Shown one piece after another: positions 1 to 5,743 of a stretch of DNA of 18,909 nucleotides (positions are counted from its first letter, which is position 1; the number at the start of each line of letters is the position of its first letter). The position numbers were made by a program, and so were the translations under genes. The stretch spans positions 1 to 18,909 of the forward strand of contig JANWID010000154.1 of NCBI GenBank assembly GCA_025450095.1, given 5' to 3'. The DNA comes from Bacteroidia bacterium (GTDB lineage Bacteria > Bacteroidota > Bacteroidia > AKYH767-A > OLB10). The notes below the pieces were generated by a model. The model searched no databases, was not told where the DNA came from, and saw only the letters and a program-made list of their open reading frames with translations.

Positions 1-339
1 GATGACCTGATGTTATTATGCCAGGCTGATATCACCTCGAAAAACGAAGCGAAGGTGAAAAAATACCTGAGAAATTTCGAATTGGTGAAACTAAAGCTAA
101 TAGAAGTTGAAGAAAAAGATCAGTTAAGAAACTGGCAACCGCCGGTTACCGGCGAAATGATAATGGAGGCTTTTGGACTGAAACCAGGACCTGAAATCGG
201 TGCAATTAAAAATGCCATTCGTGAAGCTATTCTCGACGGTGAAATAAATAATGAATTTCAGTCAGCCTGGAATTTTATGATCAGAAAAGGAACTGAAATC
301 GGGCTGATCCCAAAAAAAGCTTTTCCTCCCGAAAATTGA
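1..339 (+). CDS. cca: CCA tRNA nucleotidyltransferase, C-terminal part (5' end outside window)
   Basis: The frame is open from base 1, so this is the last 112 residues of a longer gene. The protein adds or repairs the 3' CCA of tRNA in the cytoplasm. I recognise the C-terminal region of Bacteroidota CCA-adding enzymes from the run [11 protein letters not shown] near the left edge, followed by [13 protein letters not shown] and a helical tail ending shortly after an IGLIPKKAF segment. The nucleotidyltransferase and HD domains, which carry the catalytic residues, lie left of the window and cannot be checked. The stop at 337-339 is followed by a pyrimidine-rich stretch and then the promoter of the next gene. 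The tRNA role fits miaA downstream and rnz opposite. The ATG at 10 is internal and is not the true start. Confidence 0.85.
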   Translation, partial: DDLMLLCQADITSKNEAKVKKYLRNFELVKLKLIEVEEKDQLRNWQPPVTGEMIMEAFGLKPGPEIGAIKNAIREAILDGEINNEFQSAWNFMIRKGTEIGLIPKKAFPPEN

Positions 340-384
340 TTTTTTTCTTTTTCTACTCCCCTTTTTAATTAATAAATCGTTTTT

Positions 385-392
385 TACTTTTG
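385..392 (+). promoter_or_regulatory. Candidate Bacteroidota -7 box for the pRiA4b-like gene
   Basis: TACTTTTG matches the Bacteroidota -7 consensus TAnnTTTG exactly and ends 28 bases before the ATG at 421, predicting a leader of roughly 20 bases. A T-rich stretch about 19 bases upstream could serve as a degenerate -33 element, but no clear TTTG is present there. The match is visible; its activity is inferred. Confidence 0.5.
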
Positions 393-420
393 TATCAAAG
401 TCATTCTTATTCGTACTACC

Positions 421-1035
421 ATGGCAATCTACAGGTTCAGAATATCATTCGAAGAATACGATGATATCCACCGGGATATTGAGATTCTTTCCATACAGAA
501 CTTTGATCAATTTCACCTGGCAATACAGGAAGCAATCGGGTTTGATGCTTCAAAACCAGCATCATTTTTCATGAGCAACGATAACTGGAAGAAAGGCCAG
601 GAAATTACAACCGAGCTGAATGATAAAAGTACGGATGGTGCAATGTTGATGAAAGAATCCAGGATGTGCGATTTCATTGCCGATCCTCATCAGAAAATTT
701 ATTATGTTTTCGACCCTCCTTCTCAATGGACTTTTTATATTGAGCTTTATAAAATTCTTCCTGAAACCGGATCCGCTTCAAAATATCCGGTATGTGTTAA
801 ACGCCACGGTGATGCTCCCAAACAATATGTTGTTGTTGAAGCACCAAAAGGTATTGTTGATGCTGAATTTATGGATGATGAGCTGTTTACTGAAACATTA
901 GTTGAAGATGAAACAGAAGTAACGGATGAAAATGAAGAAGCTTCGACTGAAGATACCGGTTTCAGTGATGCCATGGATGAAGAAGAGTTTGACAATATTG
1001 AGGAGTCCTCTGAAGAAGAAGGAGAAAAAGAATAA
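421..1035 (+). CDS. Plasmid pRiA4b ORF-3-like family protein with acidic tail
   Basis: A 204-residue protein of unknown function. Residues 1-145 resemble the pRiA4b ORF-3-like domain (often named 'IS1096 passenger TnpR-like', although nothing transposon-like is present). Visible cues are an N-terminal YRFRISFEEYDD strand, the FHLAIQEAIGFD helix near 31-43, a W/F-rich centre (YYVFDPPSQWTFYIEL) and a VCVKRHGDAPKQY segment near 124-136. Residues 146-204 are an acidic, probably disordered tail dominated by Glu and Asp. No signal peptide or membrane segment is seen, so it is probably cytoplasmic. It sits between two tRNA-maturation genes, 81 bases after cca and 67 before miaA, with its own -7 box at 385-392. 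I would not assign a biochemical function. Family assignment is from memory of the fold signature and is fairly secure. Confidence 0.75.
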   Translation: MAIYRFRISFEEYDDIHRDIEILSIQNFDQFHLAIQEAIGFDASKPASFFMSNDNWKKGQEITTELNDKSTDGAMLMKESRMCDFIADPHQKIYYVFDPPSQWTFYIELYKILPETGSASKYPVCVKRHGDAPKQYVVVEAPKGIVDAEFMDDELFTETLVEDETEVTDENEEASTEDTGFSDAMDEEEFDNIEESSEEEGEKE

Positions 1036-1102
1036 CCGGTTCATTTTTATTCCGGTTCCGGGAGTATATGTATAGTCTTCCTTCCTGCATTTTTGTCCTG
1101 CA

Positions 1103-2047
1103 ATGACATTTCAGAAAGAATCAGGTAGTGTTCCGCAACGTGGAAAACTATTGGTAATTGCAGGAGGCCCCACCTGTTCCGGCAAAACACAACTTGCAAT
1201 TGAGCTGGCAACAGAATTTAAAAGTGAAATTATTTCAGCCGATTCCAGGCAATTTTATGCAGAAATGAATATTGGTACGGCCAAACCGTCACCATTCGAA
1301 CTGCAACAGGTTAAACATCATTTCATCGGTAGCACATCTGTTACACATCATCTGAATGCATCTGCATATTCACAGCAGGTAATGCCGTTATTGAATCAGT
1401 TGTTTTCGGTTCATGAAGTGGTAATTATGGCTGGTGGTTCAGGTCTTTATATCGATGCTGTTATTTTCGGAATCGATGACCTCCCTCCGGCTAATGAAAA
1501 AATCCGTGAAAAGCTGCACCGCCTCCAGGCGGAATCAGGAATCGAAGGTTTGCGCGAATTATTAAGAACTGAAGATCCGGTTAGCTTTAACCAAATCGAT
1601 ACACGGAATCCACGACGGTTGATTCGTGCCCTGGAAGTAACTCTGGAAACTGGCACCCCGTATTCCACCCTGCTTGGTAAAAAACAGACTGCATTTCCTT
1701 ACAAATGGATCATGACCAGCCTTAACCTGGATCGTCAGAAACTCTACGAACGAATCAACCAACGCACTGCTGCAATGATCAGATCCGGACTGAAAGAAGA
1801 AGCTATTTCACTGCTTCCATACAGGCACCTTAAAGCGCTGCAGACTGTCGGTTACCGTGAAATGTTCGATCACCTTGACGGGAAAACCACGCTTGCTGAA
1901 GCAGAATCCAAAATTGCACAGAATACACGTAATTATGCAAAGCGACAGATGACATGGTTTAAAAAATATGCAGGAATGATTTGTATTGAGCCGGGTGAAA
2001 CGCAGAAGCTGATCAATGTGATAAATCAAGAAACCGGAAAATCCTAA
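1103..2047 (+). CDS. miaA: tRNA dimethylallyltransferase MiaA
   Basis: This 314-residue enzyme transfers a dimethylallyl group from DMAPP to N6 of A37 in tRNAs that read codons starting with U. The P-loop is GGPTCSGKT at 21-29, where Cys replaces the commoner Ala. It is followed by the ISADSRQFYAEMNIGTAKP substrate region, the LPPANEKIREKL stretch, DTRNPRRLIRALEV, and the C-terminal GYREMFDHL and NYAKRQMTWFKK motifs. The length is normal. The substrate DMAPP comes from the pathway that ends with IspH, also encoded in this window. The ATG at 1103 lies just after a weak -7-like CATTTTTG (1088-1095), and an AACCGG/CCGGTT inverted repeat (1034-1057) lies between this gene and its upstream neighbour. 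The stop TAA (2045-2047) interlocks with the stop of rnz on the other strand. Confidence 0.95.
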   Translation: MTFQKESGSVPQRGKLLVIAGGPTCSGKTQLAIELATEFKSEIISADSRQFYAEMNIGTAKPSPFELQQVKHHFIGSTSVTHHLNASAYSQQVMPLLNQLFSVHEVVIMAGGSGLYIDAVIFGIDDLPPANEKIREKLHRLQAESGIEGLRELLRTEDPVSFNQIDTRNPRRLIRALEVTLETGTPYSTLLGKKQTAFPYKWIMTSLNLDRQKLYERINQRTAAMIRSGLKEEAISLLPYRHLKALQTVGYREMFDHLDGKTTLAEAESKIAQNTRNYAKRQMTWFKKYAGMICIEPGETQKLINVINQETGKS

Positions 2048-2970
2048 ACCGTTTTTTCTTTCACTGAAAACTTCATTCCCTCAATTGCAAGTTCCGTATC
2101 CGGAAATATGCTCCGGGCTTCAACGAGCATCGGGATCAGGTCTTTGTAGCGTGCGGAAAAGTGACCAATTACAAGCTTCTCTGCTCCGGCATTCTTCGCT
2201 ATCATAGCGGCTTCTATACTGGTGGAATGATAAGTAGTTTTGGCACGATCTAACAGGTCATGCATAAACGTTGATTCATGGTAAAGCAGGTCCACCTGGC
2301 GTACTTCATCGGCAAGCTGGGGTTCATAAAGGGTATCGGAACAAAAAGCGTATGACCGGGGGCGCCCTGAACTGATGGTCAGTTCCCTGTTCGGAATCAC
2401 ATTGCCGAAATCATCTTCGTAATCGTCACCGTTTTTAATTCCGGCAAAAAATTTAAATGGAATATTGAATTGCTTCATCTTATTGATAAGCAATTTCCGG
2501 GGTTTGGGTTTTTCCCTGAAGAGGAAACCGGTACAAGGTATCCTGTGATTTAGTACGATGGTGCTTACGGACACATCATCATCTTCATGGATAATAGTGC
2601 CACTATAGGTTTTTACAGGATGAAAAATGAGGTTATAACGGAGTACCGTATGTGATAATCGCAGCTGGAGCTCGATGATATCCATTAATTCTGTTTGTCC
2701 GAACAAGTGCAGTTCCATAGTGCGTCCCTGCAGGTGCATCGTGGATAACAAACCCATCAAACCGAGATAATGATCACCATGAAGGTGGCTTATGAAAATA
2801 TGCCCGATCCGGTTGTAGCGGATCTTATATCGTACAAGCTGTTTTTGTGTTCCTTCACCACAATCTATCAAAAAAAAACGTTCCCGGATGTTCAGCACCT
2901 GGGCGGTAGGATGTCGGTTAAATGTGGGAGTGGCAGAGCTGCTTCCCAGGATGGTTAACTCAAATGGCAT
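2044..2970 (-). CDS. rnz: Ribonuclease Z (tRNase Z)
   Basis: A 308-residue metallo-beta-lactamase-fold endonuclease that cuts the 3' trailer from tRNA precursors. The zinc-binding motif SHLHGDH (H62, H64, D66, H67) is intact. The N-terminus MPFELTILGSSSATPT and the DCGEGTQ strand are typical of bacterial RNase Z. The later YHESTF and IGHFSARY segments supply the remaining metal ligands and the family's C-terminal motif. The length fits the short-form family of about 300 residues. The ATG directly abuts the TAA of the upstream gene (2971-2973), and AGGA in the last codons of that gene could act as a ribosome binding site, so translational coupling is likely. The stop overlaps the miaA stop on the opposite strand. 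Confidence 0.95.
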   Translation of the reverse strand: MPFELTILGSSSATPTFNRHPTAQVLNIRERFFLIDCGEGTQKQLVRYKIRYNRIGHIFISHLHGDHYLGLMGLLSTMHLQGRTMELHLFGQTELMDIIELQLRLSHTVLRYNLIFHPVKTYSGTIIHEDDDVSVSTIVLNHRIPCTGFLFREKPKPRKLLINKMKQFNIPFKFFAGIKNGDDYEDDFGNVIPNRELTISSGRPRSYAFCSDTLYEPQLADEVRQVDLLYHESTFMHDLLDRAKTTYHSTSIEAAMIAKNAGAEKLVIGHFSARYKDLIPMLVEARSIFPDTELAIEGMKFSVKEKTV

Positions 2971-3720
2971 TTATTTCCTGGAAACTATCATTCGACGGGT
3001 CACTACATCTGATCCGTGCTCCATGGAAATCATATAAATTCCGGGGATAAAATTTTCAGTATCCACACGGAATGTATTCAATCCGGCCATTCCTCTGAAA
3101 GCGTGATTGTAAACTTCCTTGCCGATCATGTTAAAAATCTTAATGGTGAAATCACCACCAACAGGTGATGTGAACATAACATCCGTGAAAGCTGTGGCAG
3201 GATTTGGTTTATTGGGCAACAGGTCAAATTTTATATTCGAAAGTGCGGAATTAAGACCGGTAGCGGAATTAATAGTAATGCTGTAATAATCTACTGAGTT
3301 TGCCTGTGGAGGAATCGGGTTTCCGAAAATTGTTCCTGCAACCAACAGATCAACATTCAGGTTGAAGACACCAGCCACTGTGGGTGTACCCGACAAGAGT
3401 ATGCATCCATTGGATCCACCCGGGAAAATGCAGTTTGACGGATTGCATGAATAAGTAATTCCGGGAGGAAGACCGGTAACTCCGGTGATGGTGACGTTGG
3501 TTATAACTACCGGGAAACCGCCCTGTGATGTATCGGTAAGCACCTTCACCTGGATGACTTCGCTGTAAGGAACCGCTACGGTTCCCCCGGGCAACCCGGT
3601 GGCACTGTCAGGATAAACACCCGGGACAGTGATGCTGAGATCCGGAGTACATTGTGCAGCTCCGTGATTCGTTGTGAAAGCAAACAGGATCAGCAGAACC
3701 GTGAGTATACGTAATATCAT
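2971..3720 (-). CDS. Secreted protein with T9SS type A sorting domain
   Basis: A 249-residue exported protein of unknown function. Residues 1-22 form a signal peptide (MILRILTVLLILFAFTT, cleavage near AAQ). Residues about 25-155 look like one all-beta, Ig/cadherin-like domain rich in Gly, Pro and Thr, with three Cys (CNPSNC and NGC) that may form disulfides. Residues about 170-249 are a Por secretion system C-terminal sorting domain: PNPATAFTDVMF, then FTIKIFNMIGKEVY, then FIPGIYMISM and a final RRMIVSRK. This predicts export by Sec, T9SS passage across the outer membrane and removal of the tail. It lies between the STAS gene (37 bases upstream) and rnz (no gap), with no promoter box of its own, so it is probably cotranscribed with them. 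Such a neighbour is unexpected for rnz. Confidence 0.85.
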   Translation of the reverse strand: MILRILTVLLILFAFTTNHGAAQCTPDLSITVPGVYPDSATGLPGGTVAVPYSEVIQVKVLTDTSQGGFPVVITNVTITGVTGLPPGITYSCNPSNCIFPGGSNGCILLSGTPTVAGVFNLNVDLLVAGTIFGNPIPPQANSVDYYSITINSATGLNSALSNIKFDLLPNKPNPATAFTDVMFTSPVGGDFTIKIFNMIGKEVYNHAFRGMAGLNTFRVDTENFIPGIYMISMEHGSDVVTRRMIVSRK

Positions 3721-3757
3721 GACTGGTTGAATTTTTTAAGAAGACCCGAAGTAACGA

Positions 3758-4117
3758 TCAGGGTTTTTCTATTTCGTCAGTAAATATCAGGTTGATGGCT
3801 TGCTCCAGAGTGGGGGCGATCATTAATACCTGCTCAAGCTGTGAAATTGCAATTAGTTTTTTAATAGGTTCGCTTAAACCGGTAATAACAAACGAACCGC
3901 TCGCATTTCGGCAAACCCGGTTGCCAACAAGTACTGCACTCAAACCTGATGAATCACAAAACTGGGTATCACTCAGGTCAAGAATAATATTGTTATACCC
4001 CTGGCTGTTTATTATTAGCAATTCCGATTTGAGCTCGGCAGAAATAAGAGTATTCAGCTTTTGCTCGTGTAGCCGGATGACTGCATATTTTTCATTCTTA
4101 TCAAGGGTATAGTGCAT
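3758..4117 (-). CDS. STAS-domain protein (anti-sigma factor antagonist-like)
   Basis: A 119-residue single-domain STAS protein, related to SpoIIAA/RsbV-type anti-anti-sigma factors. Key visible sequence is the NIILDLSDTQFCDSSGLSAVLVGNR core, where DSSGLS (55-60) holds the Ser that partner kinases phosphorylate in this family (Ser57 by analogy with SpoIIAA Ser58). No anti-sigma kinase or sigma factor gene is in the window. I chose the ATG at 4117. The in-frame TTG at 4141 would lie inside the -7 box TATATTTG and would add eight residues that are unlike the family's N-terminus. It is probably the first gene of a STAS, T9SS cargo, rnz transcript. The true partner is unknown. Confidence 0.85.
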   Translation of the reverse strand: MHYTLDKNEKYAVIRLHEQKLNTLISAELKSELLIINSQGYNNIILDLSDTQFCDSSGLSAVLVGNRVCRNASGSFVITGLSEPIKKLIAISQLEQVLMIAPTLEQAINLIFTDEIEKP

Positions 4118-4138
4118 CGTAATTGTATTAGGCGCTAA

Positions 4139-4171
4139 CAAATATAATTAAAAACTTTTTTAAAATACAAA
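4139..4171 (-). promoter_or_regulatory. Candidate promoter of the STAS-T9SS cargo-rnz unit
   Basis: Read on the minus strand, TTTG (4168-4171), a 21-base spacer and TATATTTG (4139-4146) fit the Bacteroidota -33/-7 pattern of TTG, 17-23 bases, TAnnTTTG. The -7 box ends 21 bases before the ATG at 4117, predicting a short leader. It lies in the gap after pyrB, so the STAS gene can be transcribed independently of pyrRB. Confidence 0.6.
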
Positions 4172-4184
4172 TAGATTGAAACGG

Positions 4185-5117
4185 TTAAGCAGTTGCACTG
4201 CCGGCCAGCAGGTAAAGTACTGCCATCCGAATTGCAACTCCATTCTCAACTTGTTGTAAAATAATCGATTGTCTTGAATCAGCTGCATCACTTGTAAGTT
4301 CCACGCCACGATTGATCGGACCGGGATGCATCACCACAATATCCCTGTTCAGGCTGTCGAGTAATTCCCGGTTAATTCCATACATCATCACATATTCACG
4401 GAGTGAGGGGAAGTATTTTATGTCCTGGCGTTCCAGTTGTATCCGAAGCACATTCGCAACATCACACCAGTTCAGTGCTTTCTGAAGGTTGTTTTCCACT
4501 TTGACACCGAGCTCGTGAATATGGCGTGGTATCAGGGTTGCAGGTCCGCAAACCATGACTTCCGCCTCCATTTTTTTCAGGCAGAAAATATTTGATAATG
4601 CAACCCGGGAATGCAGGATGTCACCAATGATCACAACTTTTACACCTTTGAGGGTACCTAGTTTTTCCCGGATGGAAAATGCGTCAAGAAGTGCCTGAGT
4701 AGGATGTTCATGGGTGCCGTCACCTGCATTGATAATCCGGGCTTTTACATGTTTCGAAAGAAATACCGCAGCACCGGGTTTGGGATGACGCATTACGATC
4801 ATATCAACCTTCATTGCGAGTATATTATTCACCGTATCGATCAGGGTCTCACCTTTACTGACCGAGGAAGAGGAAGCAGAAAAATTGATGATGTCGGCAG
4901 ATAATCGTTTTTCTGCAAGCTCAAAGGATAACCGGGTGCGTGTTGAATTCTCAAAAAAAAGATTGGCAACCGTAGTATCTCTAAGGGAGGGAACTTTTTT
5001 AATCGGCCGGTTAATCACGTCTTTGAAATTGGCGGTAGTGGCAAATATCAGATCAATGTCAGCAGGTGTGAGATCTTTTATGCCAAGAAGATGCTTTACG
5101 CTCAATTGCTCATTCAT
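4185..5117 (-). CDS. pyrB: Aspartate carbamoyltransferase catalytic chain
   Basis: A 310-residue enzyme that condenses carbamoyl phosphate with aspartate, the committed step of de novo pyrimidine synthesis. Active-site motifs are intact: FFENSTRTR with STRT at 58-61 (phosphate binding), SVSKGET with Lys88 (the mobile 80s loop), HEHPTQALLD (HPTQ 138-141) in the carbamoyl site, and HPGPINRG (from about 264) in the aspartate site. The length is normal for the family. No pyrI regulatory-chain gene is adjacent, so the product is probably an unregulated trimer or uses a distant partner. It starts five bases after the pyrR stop, a clear two-gene operon. A promoter for the next gene lies beyond its stop. 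Confidence 0.95.
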   Translation of the reverse strand: MNEQLSVKHLLGIKDLTPADIDLIFATTANFKDVINRPIKKVPSLRDTTVANLFFENSTRTRLSFELAEKRLSADIINFSASSSSVSKGETLIDTVNNILAMKVDMIVMRHPKPGAAVFLSKHVKARIINAGDGTHEHPTQALLDAFSIREKLGTLKGVKVVIIGDILHSRVALSNIFCLKKMEAEVMVCGPATLIPRHIHELGVKVENNLQKALNWCDVANVLRIQLERQDIKYFPSLREYVMMYGINRELLDSLNRDIVVMHPGPINRGVELTSDAADSRQSIILQQVENGVAIRMAVLYLLAGSATA

Positions 5118-5122
5118 GCTGC

Positions 5123-5665
5123 CTACTCTTTAGTGTACAACCAAACTTCATCTTTTCCGTCCGTTTCCTGCCATGAAACACGCACTTTATCCGACATTAT
5201 GGTATCAATGGCTTTCCCGGTATAATTAGGTTCAATGGGTACATCGCGACTGAACTTCCTGTTGATGAATGTGAGCAGTTCCACTTTGGAGGGTCTTCCA
5301 AAAGCCAGAATAGCATCCAGGGCCGCCCGGATGGTTCTGCCGGTATAAAGGACATCATCAACCAATACAACTTTTTTATTTTCTATAATGAAATCGATCT
5401 GTGTGGCACTGGGCACGATCACACTTTCACGACGTCTGAAATCATCCCTGAAAAAAGTAATATCCAGGTTCCCCGAAAGGATCTCTTTTCCCGGCAAATT
5501 CTGTCGTAACCGTTCAGTGATGCGGCGGGCAAGGTAAATTCCCCTGGGTTGAAGACCTATAATTGCAGATTCAGAAAAATCGTTGTGGTTCTCAATCAGC
5601 TCAAAGCACAGCCGGTTAATTGTGATATCGAAGCTCCTGCTGTTAAGAATTTGCCTTGAGGACAT
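5123..5665 (-). CDS. pyrR: PyrR-type bifunctional pyr regulator / uracil phosphoribosyltransferase
   Basis: A 180-residue type I phosphoribosyltransferase. The PRPP-binding loop VVLVDDVLYTGRT is at 99-111. The N-terminal region has the PyrR-like IIGLQPRGIYLARRI strand-helix, and DITFFRDDFRRR (68-79) matches the basic segment typical of the PyrR branch. In Firmicutes, PyrR binds pyr mRNA attenuators and also makes UMP from uracil and PRPP; which activity dominates here cannot be read from sequence. I chose the ATG at 5665, since the longer frame begins at a TTG at 5671 that adds only two residues. The gene is followed by pyrB after five bases. The predicted leader is only about ten bases, too short for a classical PyrR attenuator ahead of this operon. 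Confidence 0.9.
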   Translation of the reverse strand: MSSRQILNSRSFDITINRLCFELIENHNDFSESAIIGLQPRGIYLARRITERLRQNLPGKEILSGNLDITFFRDDFRRRESVIVPSATQIDFIIENKKVVLVDDVLYTGRTIRAALDAILAFGRPSKVELLTFINRKFSRDVPIEPNYTGKAIDTIMSDKVRVSWQETDGKDEVWLYTKE

Positions 5666-5682
5666 ATGCAAAGCTGAAGTTA

Positions 5683-5710
5683 CAAAAATAGAACAATTAT
5701 TGAGGTCAAA
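5683..5710 (-). promoter_or_regulatory. Candidate pyrRB promoter overlapping the rpsA terminator
   Basis: On the minus strand, TTTG (5707-5710), 16 bases, then TATTTTTG (5683-5690). The -7 box matches TAnnTTTG exactly. The TTTG is the end of the T-run of the rpsA terminator hairpin. The spacer is one base below the usual 17-23. The predicted transcript starts near 5676, about ten bases before the pyrR ATG. Confidence 0.55.
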
Positions 5711-5739
5711 AAAAATCCCCCGTTACCGGAGGATTTTTT
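5708..5739 (-). terminator. Intrinsic terminator of rpsA
   Basis: Just after the rpsA stop, the minus strand reads AATCCTCC, loop GGTAAC, GGGGGATT, then eight T. The eight-pair stem has one G-T wobble. On the plus strand the hairpin is also followed by six T, but no plus-strand gene reads into it. It separates rpsA from pyrRB. Confidence 0.85.
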
Positions 5740-5743
5740 AATC

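Noticed and set aside
747..995. Minus-strand 82-residue Ser-rich ORF
   Set aside because: It is the antisense of the acidic tail of the pRiA4b-like gene; Glu/Asp codons read backwards give Ser-rich sequence.
421..1035. A mobile-element call for the pRiA4b / 'IS1096 TnpR' protein
   Set aside because: The family name is historical. No transposase, inverted repeats or target duplication surround it.
1034..1057. AACCGG/CCGGTT hairpin after the pRiA4b-like gene as a terminator
   Set aside because: The stem is only six pairs with a 12-base loop and no following T-run.
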